Source: [Bacillus] enclensis (GTDB taxonomy: Bacteria; Bacillota; Bacilli; Bacillales; Bacillaceae_B). From it: DNA of 64,000 bases. The translations under genes and the position numbers were made by a program. The notes under the pieces are model-generated. The model did not search any database and had not been told where the DNA came from. It saw only the letters and a program-made list of their open reading frames with translations. Shown here piece by piece: positions 18,082-26,580 of this stretch (the stretch's first letter is position 1; every line of letters starts with the position of its first letter). The DNA lies in assembly GCF_001456935.1 (NCBI RefSeq), contig NZ_KQ758486.1, forward strand, positions 1 through 64,000. Reading direction: 5' to 3'.

Positions 18082-18113
18082 GTCAGGTGCTGGTTTGGGT
18101 GCCTGGCTTTTTT
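18082..18113 (+). terminator. Terminator of degV
   Basis: GTCAGG / CCTGGC stem then TTTTTT. Its arms resemble the repeat units that follow, so the terminator may itself derive from one. Confidence 0.7.
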
Positions 18114-18118
18114 GTGGA

Positions 18119-18235
18119 GTTGTGCCAGGAACAAAACGGGGTGATTGTGCCAGGAACAATTCAGGTGGTTTGTGCCAGGAACAAATACGACAAATTATGC
18201 CTGGCACAAATCGACCAATCTGTGCCAGACACAGA
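18119..18235. repeat. CC(A/T)GG palindrome array 2 (left of the RAYT gene)
   Basis: Five units with cores at 18125, 18150, 18175, 18200 and 18225, exactly 25 bp apart. Arms are mostly GTGCC/GGAAC and ATGCC/GGCAC. The ten or so bases between units are all different. Confidence 0.88.
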
Positions 18236-18320
18236 CTTTATTTAATATGAAAAGCAGGAAAATGAAGAAGAGTGTCGAATATATGTAGTTGGTCATTATT
18301 AATCTAGAAAGGATGATTCA

Positions 18321-18872
18321 ATGGGAAGAAAACCTCGAGTATGGTCACCTGGTACGATTTATCACATTACTGCACGAGGGAACAGGAAAAATAATATTTT
18401 TAGGGAAAGCAAGGATTACCACCACTATCTATCACTTCTATTAAGAGCAAAACTCCGAATGCCCTTCATCTTACACTCTTTCTGCCTAATGCCTAACCAT
18501 ATCCATTTAGTAATCGAAACCATCAATCATTCCCCTACTGAGATCATTCATTATATCCATTCCATCTATGCAAGATATTTCAATAGAAAATACAATTATG
18601 TTGGACATGTGTTTCAAGGTCGCTACTATTCCAAGGAAATTAAAAATATGAAGCAGCTTCTGGATACCAGCAGCTATGTTCACTTAAACCCTGTGAAATC
18701 CAGGAATTCTAATATGCCTGAGGAATACCGCTGGAGTAATTATAAGAGTTATATCAGTAAGTTTGATGACAAACTTACTGATAAGGAAAAGCTCTATGAG
18801 ACTTTAGGTGAAAATCCCCAGCAAAAGTATCAGTTCTATGTTGAATCAAAATTGAAAATTAAAGATTGGTAG
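18321..18872 (+). CDS. REP-associated tyrosine transposase (RAYT, IS200/IS605-like Y1 HUH)
   Basis: 183 residues. N-terminal GTIYHITARGNRKNNIF, the HUH metal-binding motif MPNHIHLV, and the single nucleophilic Tyr probably in LLDTSSYVHLNPVKS are those of the Y1 transposase/RAYT family. Such proteins nick and join single-stranded DNA at REP hairpins and are single-copy, domesticated genes rather than IS. The gene is flanked closely on both sides by arrays of the same palindromic family, the usual RAYT arrangement. It interrupts the degV-comFA synteny. The frame is intact, so activity is possible. Confidence 0.9.
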   Translation: MGRKPRVWSPGTIYHITARGNRKNNIFRESKDYHHYLSLLLRAKLRMPFILHSFCLMPNHIHLVIETINHSPTEIIHYIHSIYARYFNRKYNYVGHVFQGRYYSKEIKNMKQLLDTSSYVHLNPVKSRNSNMPEEYRWSNYKSYISKFDDKLTDKEKLYETLGENPQQKYQFYVESKLKIKDW

Positions 18873-18910
18873 AAAACACCTACTTAGAATATTGAAGATT
18901 TGCATTTGCT

Positions 18911-19001
18911 GGGGCCAGGCACAATTAACATGTATTGTTCCTGGCACAAAACGTCCAAATTGTGCCAGGAACAAATAGGGCATTCTGTGCCAGGCACCAC
19001 C
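18911..19001. repeat. CC(A/T)GG palindrome array 3 (right of the RAYT gene)
   Basis: Cores at 18915, 18940, 18965 and 18990, exactly 25 bp apart, beginning GGGGCCAGGCAC and ending GCCAGGCACCAC. It ends 34 bp before comFA. Confidence 0.88.
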
Positions 19002-19034
19002 CCTTGAATTTACTTAACCAAAGGAGGAACCAAA

Positions 19035-20519
19035 ATGAGGTTTAAACAAGAATCCACCCACCTAACCCCAGAACAGCTACTCCCCAACCAATCAACACCT
19101 CTCAAAAAAATCTCCACGATACAAATCCCGCCACCAACCCCACCAAACCCATCATTCCAGTATTCCACCGAACTCCAACACTACCTATCCGGCCGCTCCC
19201 TCCTCCCAGACGAACTGTCATTCTCGATAGAGGACCTCCACGAACACTACCTCAACGGATACATCACTTACGGAAAAGGGCTGAATAACTATCACTGCCA
19301 CCGCTGCGGCAATAGAAAAAAACATTTATTTGCACGTTTTAACTGTTTTCGCTGTCAGGGAGAGTGCACCTACTGCAGAAACTGCATCATGATGGGGAGG
19401 GTATCGGAGTGCACCCCACTTATTTCCTGGACTGGACCACCGCCGACCTCCGTCAATTTAACGCTCTTTGACTGGACCGGCACCCTCTCCAAAGCACAGC
19501 AGGAAGCATCAAATAGAGTAGTAGACACTGTCAAAACCAACGACAATCTACTAGTCTGGGCAGTCTGCGGAGCAGGAAAAACGGAAGTCCTGTTCCAAGG
19601 TATCCACGAAGCTCTCTCCAAAAACAAGCGGGTCTGCATCGCAGCCCCGAGGACCGATGTCATACTCGAACTTTCTCCGCGTCTTCAAAAAGTCTTTCCC
19701 AACACATCTATCACCACCCTGTACGGAGGCTCTGATGACCGTCACGAATACGGCCAGCTCGTCCTCACAACTAGCCATCAGCTGTTCCGATACAAAAGAG
19801 CCTTTGACTTCATCGTCATAGACGAAGTAGATGCCTTTCCCTACAGTTACGACCCAACACTGAAATACGCTGTGGAAAAAGCGCGCAAATCCAAGTCGGC
19901 CATTGTCTATTTAACAGCGACCCCTGACTCCCAGACCCAGAAAAACTGCTCTTCAAAAAAGCAAAACCACATCCGCATCCCAGCCCGTTACCACCGACAT
20001 CGCATCCCTATGCCCCGGCTCGTCTGGTGCGGCAATTGGAATAAGGCTTTTGAGAAAAACAGAATCCCATCCATATTGAAAAAATGGACGCTTCAAAGAC
20101 TCCAGCAAAACAAACAGGCCTTTATCTTTTTTCCTTCAGTGAAAATAATGGAAAAGGCACTCCCTCTTTTTCAAAAGTTGAATCCCGCCATAGAAGCTGT
20201 GCATGCAGAAGAACCCCACCGAAAAGAGAAAGTTCAAAAGATGAGAAGCGGGGAAACCCCGATCCTTCTCACCACCACCATTCTAGAAAGGGGTGTTACC
20301 ATTCCCAATATCGATGTCGCCGTATTGGGAGCTGAAGAATCTATTTTCACCGAAAGTGCTCTCGTCCAAATTGCTGGCAGGGCAGGGAGAAGTGCCGAAT
20401 ATCCAAAAGGGGATGTGGTCTATTTTCATTACGGTAAAACAAAAGGAATGATTAATGCCATCATGCACATTTACAGCATGAACAAAGAAGCAGGGAAGCG
20501 GGGGTTGATCGATGGGTAA
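19035..20519 (+). CDS. comFA: ComFA, ATP-dependent helicase of DNA uptake
   Basis: 494 residues. It drives import of single-stranded DNA through ComEC during transformation. A four-cysteine zinc-finger region (CHRCGNRKK, then FRCQGECTYCRNC) is followed by a superfamily II helicase core: AVCGAGKTEV (Walker A), DEVDAFPY (Walker B) and LTATPDS, with motif VI QIAGRAGRS. The first about 70 codons are unusually poor in G and rich in A- and C-ending codons, giving a Pro/Thr/Ser-rich N-terminus. The gene starts right after array 3 and overlaps comFC by 8 bp. Confidence 0.93.
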   Translation: MRFKQESTHLTPEQLLPNQSTPLKKISTIQIPPPTPPNPSFQYSTELQHYLSGRSLLPDELSFSIEDLHEHYLNGYITYGKGLNNYHCHRCGNRKKHLFARFNCFRCQGECTYCRNCIMMGRVSECTPLISWTGPPPTSVNLTLFDWTGTLSKAQQEASNRVVDTVKTNDNLLVWAVCGAGKTEVLFQGIHEALSKNKRVCIAAPRTDVILELSPRLQKVFPNTSITTLYGGSDDRHEYGQLVLTTSHQLFRYKRAFDFIVIDEVDAFPYSYDPTLKYAVEKARKSKSAIVYLTATPDSQTQKNCSSKKQNHIRIPARYHRHRIPMPRLVWCGNWNKAFEKNRIPSILKKWTLQRLQQNKQAFIFFPSVKIMEKALPLFQKLNPAIEAVHAEEPHRKEKVQKMRSGETPILLTTTILERGVTIPNIDVAVLGAEESIFTESALVQIAGRAGRSAEYPKGDVVYFHYGKTKGMINAIMHIYSMNKEAGKRGLIDG

Positions 20520-21213
20520 TCATTGTCTGTACTGCCAAAGTACCATTAAAGAAATCATCACATGGAAAGGTCTCTTTCGCAGCGATCCTCAATACCTTTG
20601 TGGGGAATGTCAAAAAGGACTGCAGCCGATAGAGGGACAGAGGTGCTCCTACTGCTCACGCTCGCTTGAAAAACTTCCGGATGAATTGAAAAAAGATGAG
20701 GTGTGTTTAGACTGCTACCGTTGGGAGGAAGAGCCAAGCTGGAAAGGCATCCTTCAAAAAAATACATCGCTCCTTGAATACAACGACTTCCTCAAGGAAT
20801 ATCTAGCACGATATAAATACCGGGGCGACTACATACTGGCAAAAGCATTCGGAACTCAACTTGCTAATCACCTTAAGCCACTCCAATTCGACCACATCAT
20901 CCCCATCCCACTCAGTAACGAACGCCAATACGAACGAGGATTCAACCAATCAGCTGCCCTTTTAGAAGAAGCAGGAATCTCTCTCACGCATCTCCTAACC
21001 AGATCACACTCCGAAAAACAATCCAAAAAATCACGCCAAGAAAGGTTGCAACAGAAACAGATTTTCACTCTAACTGAAGTAAACCTCACCGGCCAATCCA
21101 TCCTCCTCTTCGACGACATTTACACCACTGGCACCACCCTGAGACAAGCAGCCAAACTGCTAAAAGAAGCGGGTGCCAAACAAGTCACATCCCTAACTCT
21201 CGCACGGGGCTAA
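20512..21213 (+). CDS. comFC: ComFC, ComF-family phosphoribosyltransferase-like protein
   Basis: 233 residues. N-terminal Cys motifs (CLYCQ, LCGEC, CSYC, CLDC) form a zinc site; the PRPP-type loop LLFDDIYTTGTTL marks the phosphoribosyltransferase fold. It works with ComFA in DNA uptake and after-entry processing. It overlaps comFA, as in an operon; comFB, present between them in B. subtilis, is absent. The stop codon overlaps the -35 of the next promoter. Confidence 0.93.
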   Translation: MGNHCLYCQSTIKEIITWKGLFRSDPQYLCGECQKGLQPIEGQRCSYCSRSLEKLPDELKKDEVCLDCYRWEEEPSWKGILQKNTSLLEYNDFLKEYLARYKYRGDYILAKAFGTQLANHLKPLQFDHIIPIPLSNERQYERGFNQSAALLEEAGISLTHLLTRSHSEKQSKKSRQERLQQKQIFTLTEVNLTGQSILLFDDIYTTGTTLRQAAKLLKEAGAKQVTSLTLARG

Positions 21214-21238
21214 CAGATTTCATTTTCCTTCCGATATA
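21211..21238 (+). promoter_or_regulatory. Sigma-D-type promoter ahead of yvyF
   Basis: TAAC, 16 bp, CCGATATA: one mismatch to the sigma-D consensus TAAA-N14-16-GCCGATAT. The -35 overlaps the comFC stop codon. Confidence 0.6.
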
Positions 21239-21277
21239 AGATATAAGAAGAAAGAAGAACACCGGGAGGAAACCAAG

Positions 21278-21685
21278 ATGTCAGAAATCACAAATTGCCC
21301 GCGCTGTAATGCGCTTTTTATGAAAAATAAATTCCGAGATGTATGCGAGAACTGTTTTAAAGAAGATGAGAAGATGTATGAGAAGGTATATCAATTTTTA
21401 AAGAAAAGAGAGAACCGTGCGGCAACGATGGAGACGGTCATCTCCCAAACTGGGGTTGAAGAAGAACTTCTATATAAATGGGTGAAAAAGGGACGGATTC
21501 AGACGAAACTGTTCCCGAATCTGGGTTATCCTTGTGATAAATGTGGAAAGGTTATAAATAGTGGCAAGCTATGTCAGGGATGTACGGATTCATTGAAGAG
21601 AGACTTGCAGCAGTTTGAGGCGAATAATGAATGGAAAGAAAAGATGAAGGAACAGCGTACGTACTATACGACACGTGACAAGTGA
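21278..21685 (+). CDS. yvyF: YvyF, flagellar-region zinc-ribbon protein (TIGR03826 family)
   Basis: 135 residues. Two CxxC pairs near the N-terminus (CPRCN, CENC) and two more near residue 90 (CDKCG, CQGC) frame a helical, HTH-like middle (ETVISQTGVEEELLYKWVKKGRI). It is found next to flgM in Bacilli; the function is not well defined, with a regulatory role in flagellar expression inferred from position. Good AGGAGG-like ribosome binding site. Confidence 0.88.
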   Translation: MSEITNCPRCNALFMKNKFRDVCENCFKEDEKMYEKVYQFLKKRENRAATMETVISQTGVEEELLYKWVKKGRIQTKLFPNLGYPCDKCGKVINSGKLCQGCTDSLKRDLQQFEANNEWKEKMKEQRTYYTTRDK

Positions 21686-21726
21686 ACCAGAATGAAAAAT
21701 AGGAAGAACTCACCAGTCGAGAATCC

Positions 21727-21754
21727 TAAACAAATTCGGAAGATTACCGATATA
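21727..21754 (+). promoter_or_regulatory. Sigma-D promoter ahead of flgM
   Basis: TAAA, 16 bp, CCGATATA, 46 bp before the flgM start. Confidence 0.8.
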
Positions 21755-21799
21755 CTTATATAGAGACACTTTGAGCGTGAGGAAAGCGAGGGAAACAAT

Positions 21800-22063
21800 A
21801 TGAAAATCAATAATATTGGGAACCAGAATATCAATCCGTATCAGCGAAACATGAATAAGCTAAATGCAGCGGAGAAATCAGGGAAATCACCTTCTGATAA
21901 AATCGAGATTTCGACTGCTGCGAAAGAGATGCAGGAAGTTTCAAAGCTTGGCAAGGAACGTCAGGCAAAGGTAGAGGCACTGAAGGATCAGGTACAGAGC
22001 GGGAATTACACCATCGATCCGAAAGCCATTGCCAAAGGGCTCAAGAATTTTTACCAAAGCTAG
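21800..22063 (+). CDS. flgM: Anti-sigma-D factor FlgM
   Basis: 87 residues. It binds sigma-D and keeps it inactive until the hook-basal body is complete and FlgM is removed. MKINNIGNQNINPYQ and the C-terminal VEALKDQVQSGNYTIDPKAIAKGL are diagnostic of the family. Its own sigma-D promoter gives autoregulation. First gene of the flgM-flgN-flgK-flgL-yviE-fliW-csrA run. Confidence 0.95.
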   Translation: MKINNIGNQNINPYQRNMNKLNAAEKSGKSPSDKIEISTAAKEMQEVSKLGKERQAKVEALKDQVQSGNYTIDPKAIAKGLKNFYQS

Positions 22064-22075
22064 GAGAGAGCGGAC

Positions 22076-22570
22076 ATGTCAGCATCCACATTAATCGCGA
22101 CACTTGAAAAACTGTATAAGCTGAACAAAAGTTTGCTTGATCTATCTGTAAGGAAAACAGATGCGGTTAAGAGCGGCGATATGAAAGGGCTCGACGAACT
22201 GTTAAAAGATGAGCAGAAGCATATCGCTGCGATCAATACGGTCGAGAACGAGCGGCAGCGGCAATCTGCAGGATACCTGACTTCACTCGGTCTGCTGACA
22301 GAAGCGCCGCCGACCCTATCTCAATGCATTGAGTACAGTAAACCTGACGATCAGGCCGTACTCCTTGATTGGCAGCGCAAAATGACAGAGTTGATCTCCC
22401 AATTGAAAGAACGGAATGAACTGAATCAGAAACTTGTCTATCAATCCCTGCAGTTTGTGAATATGAATCTATCAATCATGCAGCCGCAGGACCAGCAGAC
22501 AACCTACGCCCGGCCAAACGGGGAGAAAAAGTCACCCCGGCAGCGATCACTCTTTGATTCACAGGCTTAA
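22076..22570 (+). CDS. flgN: Flagellar export chaperone FlgN
   Basis: 164 residues, mainly helical (TLIATLEKLYKLNKSLLDLSVRKTDAV, then NERQRQSAGYLTSLGL). It binds the C-termini of the hook-filament junction proteins FlgK and FlgL and delivers them to the export gate. It is placed directly before flgK and 12 bp after flgM. The C-terminal tail (RPNGEKKSPRQRSLFD) is polar and disordered-looking. Confidence 0.9.
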   Translation: MSASTLIATLEKLYKLNKSLLDLSVRKTDAVKSGDMKGLDELLKDEQKHIAAINTVENERQRQSAGYLTSLGLLTEAPPTLSQCIEYSKPDDQAVLLDWQRKMTELISQLKERNELNQKLVYQSLQFVNMNLSIMQPQDQQTTYARPNGEKKSPRQRSLFDSQA

Positions 22571-22593
22571 AACTTTGAAACGGAGGCACCACC

Positions 22594-24150
22594 ATGCGAT
22601 CTACTTTCCACGGCCTTGAAACCGCGAAACGCGGCATGTACACACAGCAAGGCGCCCTTTATACGACAGGCCACAACATTTCCAATGCGAACACGCCAGG
22701 CTACAGCCGCCAACGTGTGAATTTTGAACAGACGACACCTTACCCGGCTCCATCCATGAACAGACCTGATATCCCTGGCCAAATGGGAACAGGGGTTGAA
22801 GCAGGGTCTATTCAGCGTGTGCGCGATTCGTTCCTTGATGTTCAATACCGCGGTGAAAATAACAAGCTTGGGTATTGGGAGTCGAAGATGGAAGCGATGA
22901 AGAAAATGGAGGAAGTTATGAACGAGCCGTCAGAGTCCGGCTTGTCCAAAACGATGGACATGTTCTGGCAGTCACTCCAGGATCTTGCCGTCAATCCCAC
23001 GAATGCAGGTGCCCGTTCGGTTGTCCGTGAAAGAGGTATCGCAGTTGCCAATACTTTTAATTATTTGTCGACATCTCTTACAGGGGTGCGCGGTGATTTG
23101 AAGAATGAGCTGTCCGTCACCGAAAAGCAGATCAACTCACTGACAAGCCAGATCGATAAAATAAACAAGCAGATCGCCGATGTCGAACCGCATGGCTATT
23201 TACCGAATGATCTCTATGATGAACGAGACCGTCTACTGGATGAACTATCACAGCATGTCACCATCCAAACGAGCTATCAGTCAAGCGGCGGAGCATCTTC
23301 ACCGATTGCAGAAGGACAGGTGACCGTGAACCTGGTCGGCAAGGATGGGAATTTCGCCGTAAATCTGGTTGGGAAAAACGGTGTGAACTCATTAAAGATA
23401 ACCTCTGAAGGACCGCAGGGTACAGTGGATTCCGTGACCATCGGAAATCAGAAGCTGGACGTGAACGACTTCTTATCCCAAGGTGAAGGGAAGCTAAGGG
23501 CCCTCATCGATACATATGGATACACAGACAAAAACGGTGAAGCAAAAGGTTCTTATATCACCATGCTGAATGAACTCGACAGAATGGCATATGAATTCGC
23601 GAAGGCTTTTAACGAGCAGCACCAAAAAGGGGTGTCACCGGCTCAGCTCAAAGACCCAAGTATTGAAACACCGAAGTTCTTCCAGGATGCCAAGAATGCT
23701 TCTGCTGACTTGGAAGACGTTGATAAAGCAGGGTTTGCACAGCGTATGCAAATTGCGGATGAACTTAGCAATCTGGATATGATCGCAACGGCAAGTGCTG
23801 ACAATCCCACTCTCGGTGACGCAGCCAATGTGAGTGCACTAGCTGATATCATAACAACGACCGAGCTTCCATACGGTGAAAAGCCTGCAACTTTCAGGGC
23901 TCACTTCGAATCGGTTATCGGCTCAATGGCAGTCGAATCACAGGAAACAGTCCGTCTGACTCAGAACTCAGGAGTCCTGCGCGGTGCGGTGGAAGAACGG
24001 AGGATGTCCGTGAGCGGCGTTTCGCTTGATGAAGAAATGACGGATATGATCAAATTCCAGCATGCCTACAACGCCTCTGCAAGAATGATCACACTCCAGG
24101 ACGAAATGCTTGATAAAATCATCAACGGCATGGGGACCGTAGGAAGATAG
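22594..24150 (+). CDS. flgK: Flagellar hook-associated protein 1, FlgK
   Basis: 518 residues. Hook-filament junction protein. The N-terminal rod/hook motif (TTGHNISNANTPGYSRQRV) and the C-terminal helical segment with VSLDEEMTDMIKFQHAYNASARMI form the paired D0 coiled coil shared by axial proteins. Normal length. It is followed after 15 bp by flgL. Confidence 0.96.
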   Translation: MRSTFHGLETAKRGMYTQQGALYTTGHNISNANTPGYSRQRVNFEQTTPYPAPSMNRPDIPGQMGTGVEAGSIQRVRDSFLDVQYRGENNKLGYWESKMEAMKKMEEVMNEPSESGLSKTMDMFWQSLQDLAVNPTNAGARSVVRERGIAVANTFNYLSTSLTGVRGDLKNELSVTEKQINSLTSQIDKINKQIADVEPHGYLPNDLYDERDRLLDELSQHVTIQTSYQSSGGASSPIAEGQVTVNLVGKDGNFAVNLVGKNGVNSLKITSEGPQGTVDSVTIGNQKLDVNDFLSQGEGKLRALIDTYGYTDKNGEAKGSYITMLNELDRMAYEFAKAFNEQHQKGVSPAQLKDPSIETPKFFQDAKNASADLEDVDKAGFAQRMQIADELSNLDMIATASADNPTLGDAANVSALADIITTTELPYGEKPATFRAHFESVIGSMAVESQETVRLTQNSGVLRGAVEERRMSVSGVSLDEEMTDMIKFQHAYNASARMITLQDEMLDKIINGMGTVGR

Positions 24151-24165
24151 GAAGGTGAAATCTAA

Positions 24166-25071
24166 ATGCGCGTAACACAAAGCATGTTAACCAATAATTC
24201 AATGAGAAATCTGAGCTCCTCCTATGCCCGTATGGGACAGCTCCAGGACCAGCTCGCCACTGGTAAAAAAATCACCAAGCCCTCCGACGATCCGGTTGTT
24301 GCGATGAAGGGGATGTTCTACCGGTCGAATTTGACAGGGATCGAACAGTATAAGCGAAATCTTTCAGAACTTTATTTATGGATGGATAATTCTGAAGCTG
24401 GGATCGACCAAGCCAATCAGGGGCTTCAGCGTGTACGGGAACTGACGCTGCAAGGTAAGAACGGCACGTTAAGTGAAGAGGATATGAAAGCAGTTGCAGT
24501 AGAAATCGGGCAGATTAAGGCGGACCTGGTCGGAGTGGCAGAAACGAAGGTTGCAGGACGGTACATTTTTCACGGGACTGATGTAGACAATTCACCTATA
24601 AAAGATGGAAATCCGGCAGACGGCACTGCCCCTCAGGTTGCAAATAATCTGACAAGTGCCGTGATTGGTAATTATAATGTTGAAGTTTCACAGGGTGTAT
24701 CCTTAAAAGCCAACGTAAACCCGGGCAATGTTTTCAGCCAGAAGCTGTTTGATACGGTCCATAATATTCAAAAAGCGTTGGAAACAGGGGATACGGATGC
24801 TCTTGATACAGAACTTGGGAACTTGGACGATGTCATGGAAACCCTGTCTGCAGAGCGCTCAGAACTGGGTGCCCGTTACAACCGCCTGGAAATGATCGAC
24901 GACCGCCTTGGTCAGCAGGAAGTAGTGGCTAATCGAATCCTGTCTGACAACGAAGATGCAGATATCGAACGGGTCATCACCGATTTGAAAACCCAGGAAA
25001 GCGTCCATCGTGCTGCCCTGGGGGTCGGAGCAAGAATCATCCAGCCTTCACTAATGGACTTTTTAAGATAA
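24166..25071 (+). CDS. flgL: Flagellar hook-associated protein 3, FlgL
   Basis: 301 residues. Second junction protein, flagellin-like. N-terminal MRVTQSMLTNNSMRNLSSSY with QLATGKKITKPSDDP and the C-terminal helical region (ARYNRLEMIDDRLGQQEVVANRILSDNEDADIERVI) are typical. It is co-transcribed with flgK. A long hairpin lies between it and yviE. Confidence 0.96.
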   Translation: MRVTQSMLTNNSMRNLSSSYARMGQLQDQLATGKKITKPSDDPVVAMKGMFYRSNLTGIEQYKRNLSELYLWMDNSEAGIDQANQGLQRVRELTLQGKNGTLSEEDMKAVAVEIGQIKADLVGVAETKVAGRYIFHGTDVDNSPIKDGNPADGTAPQVANNLTSAVIGNYNVEVSQGVSLKANVNPGNVFSQKLFDTVHNIQKALETGDTDALDTELGNLDDVMETLSAERSELGARYNRLEMIDDRLGQQEVVANRILSDNEDADIERVITDLKTQESVHRAALGVGARIIQPSLMDFLR

Positions 25072-25076
25072 ATGCT

Positions 25077-25127
25077 AGGGGACCAACCCTTTAAGGTGTT
25101 TCGTCACCTAAGGGGGTGGTCCCCTTT
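25077..25127 (+). terminator. Long hairpin with T-tract between flgL and yviE
   Basis: AGGGGACCAACCCTT pairs with AAGGGGGTGGTCCCCT around a second stem AGGTG/CACCT, then TTTT. It is a terminator or attenuator inside the flagellar operon that would lower expression of yviE-fliW-csrA. Confidence 0.7.
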
Positions 25128-25146
25128 TGAATAGAGGAGAGATACG

Positions 25147-25737
25147 ATGAACTTTCCACAGATACGGCTTCAATCCACACCCGCCTCCATCGAGATAAAA
25201 ACAACACCGGGCAAGCTGGAAGTTGAAACACCTCCGCCTGCCCTCGATATCCAGCAGCCGGAAGCGAAGATGGAAATAGAACGCCGACCATCAAAGCTGA
25301 CGATTGATCAGACGGAAGCGCGAGCCGATATGGATTTGAAATCCGTGCGGCGCAGGATAGAGGATTTCTCAAGACAGGGGTATGAAGACTGGTTATCCGG
25401 TCTCGCCCGCATGGCGCAGGACGGCGACGAGCTCATGATGATTGAAAACGGCGGAAACGCGGTTGCAGAACAGGCAAAACGAAACAGTGAAGGCCCGATG
25501 TATGACTTTAATATCGGCTGGATCCCTTCGGCGGGGAGTGTGAAAATCCAATACGATCCAGGTGAGGTGAAGGTCCGGTTTGAACCTCAGAAAGTGATTA
25601 ATAATACACAGGTTGTAAAGCCGAACGTAAATGTGTCTAAGGCACAAGTAGATATAAGCCTGCAGAGATATGCCGATTTGGAAATCGATTTTGTGAACCT
25701 TAAGCATGTAGGCGTCAATTACGAACAGGAAATATAA
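25147..25737 (+). CDS. yviE: YviE, DUF6470-family flagellar-region protein
   Basis: 196 residues, a beta-rich, acidic repeat-like N-terminus (PQIRLQSTPASIEIKTTPGKLEVETPPPALDIQQ) and a central helix. It is found between flgL and fliW in Bacilli; the function is unknown. The position in the operon and the sequence identify it. Confidence 0.88.
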   Translation: MNFPQIRLQSTPASIEIKTTPGKLEVETPPPALDIQQPEAKMEIERRPSKLTIDQTEARADMDLKSVRRRIEDFSRQGYEDWLSGLARMAQDGDELMMIENGGNAVAEQAKRNSEGPMYDFNIGWIPSAGSVKIQYDPGEVKVRFEPQKVINNTQVVKPNVNVSKAQVDISLQRYADLEIDFVNLKHVGVNYEQEI

Positions 25738-25754
25738 GATAAAGGAATGAGAGT

Positions 25755-26201
25755 ATGAAAATCAATACGAAGTACCATGGCGAGATAGAAGTGAAAAAAG
25801 AAGACATCCTGAAGTTTGAGCAGGGGATACCCGGATTTGCAGAAGAGAAAGGGTTTATGTTGCTGCCGCTGCCGGAGAACGATTGGTTTCATATCCTGCA
25901 GTCAGTCTCCACACCGCAGCTTGGATTCGTTGTAACCGATCCGTTCTTGTTTACAAATGAGTATGATTTTGAGTTGGAAGCGGAAAGCGTCGACTTACTG
26001 GGTCTTACCTCCGAAAAAGATGTAAAAGTACTCACCATTTTAACGATGAAAGAAGCACTGAACGATTCAACAGCCAACCTCCAGGCCCCGATCATTATCA
26101 ATCTAGCCAGCAACAAAGCAAAACAAGTGATCCTGAACAACACGAACTACAAAACAAAACATTTCATCTTTGCTCAGCCAGAGCAATCCGGTAAGGAGTG
26201 A
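25755..26201 (+). CDS. fliW: Flagellar assembly factor FliW
   Basis: 148 residues. It binds cytosolic flagellin and, when released, binds CsrA and so relieves repression of hag translation. The family motifs FEQGIPGF and FHILQSV, and the FVVTDPFLF segment, are present. It ends 4 bp before csrA, and hag follows, so the whole Hag-FliW-CsrA homeostatic loop sits together. Confidence 0.95.
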   Translation: MKINTKYHGEIEVKKEDILKFEQGIPGFAEEKGFMLLPLPENDWFHILQSVSTPQLGFVVTDPFLFTNEYDFELEAESVDLLGLTSEKDVKVLTILTMKEALNDSTANLQAPIIINLASNKAKQVILNNTNYKTKHFIFAQPEQSGKE

Positions 26202-26205
26202 GACG

Positions 26206-26427
26206 ATGCTGGTACTGACAAGAAAAACAGGTGAAGCCATCCAAATCGGGGAAGATATCGAAATCAGTGTGGTATCGGTAAAAGGAGATCAAGTGAAACT
26301 CGGCATCAACGCACCGAAGAACGTCGAAATCCACCGAAAAGAAATCTACCTAACCATCCAGGAAGAAAACACCGAAGCCTCCAAAGGAATCGACAACCTC
26401 CTCAACATTTTGCCGAAAAAACAATAA
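26206..26427 (+). CDS. csrA: Carbon storage regulator CsrA (translational repressor)
   Basis: 73 residues starting [15 protein letters not shown] at ATG 26206, 8 bp after AAGGAG; upstream in-frame starts lie inside fliW and are not used. RNA-binding dimer; it represses hag by covering its ribosome binding site. The C-terminal extension ([10 protein letters not shown]) is as in B. subtilis. A matching target site lies in the hag leader at 26540-26570. Confidence 0.96.
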   Translation: MLVLTRKTGEAIQIGEDIEISVVSVKGDQVKLGINAPKNVEIHRKEIYLTIQEENTEASKGIDNLLNILPKKQ

Positions 26428-26444
26428 TTTTTCTATAAATCTAT

Positions 26445-26471
26445 TAAACCCTGATAAAAACGACCGATAAT
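26445..26471 (+). promoter_or_regulatory. Sigma-D promoter of hag
   Basis: TAAA, 15 bp, CCGATAAT. It gives a leader of about 100 nt. Confidence 0.85.
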
Positions 26472-26539
26472 AACCATGTAAGCAAGGAAGAAAAGGGCGG
26501 CCGACCTTTCTGTTCTTTGTAAACCAAATACTAAACAGT

Positions 26540-26570
26540 TCACAAGGATGTGGACTTACTTTCAAGGAGG
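26540..26570 (+). promoter_or_regulatory. CsrA-binding sites in the hag leader
   Basis: TCACAAGGATGT (26540-26551) matches 10 of 12 positions of the CsrA consensus RUACARGGAUGU. A second GGA-containing site, TTCAAGGAGG (26561-26570), is the hag ribosome binding site itself. Paired sites, one overlapping the ribosome binding site, are the known B. subtilis arrangement. Confidence 0.7.
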
Positions 26571-26580
26571 AAATTTTGTA

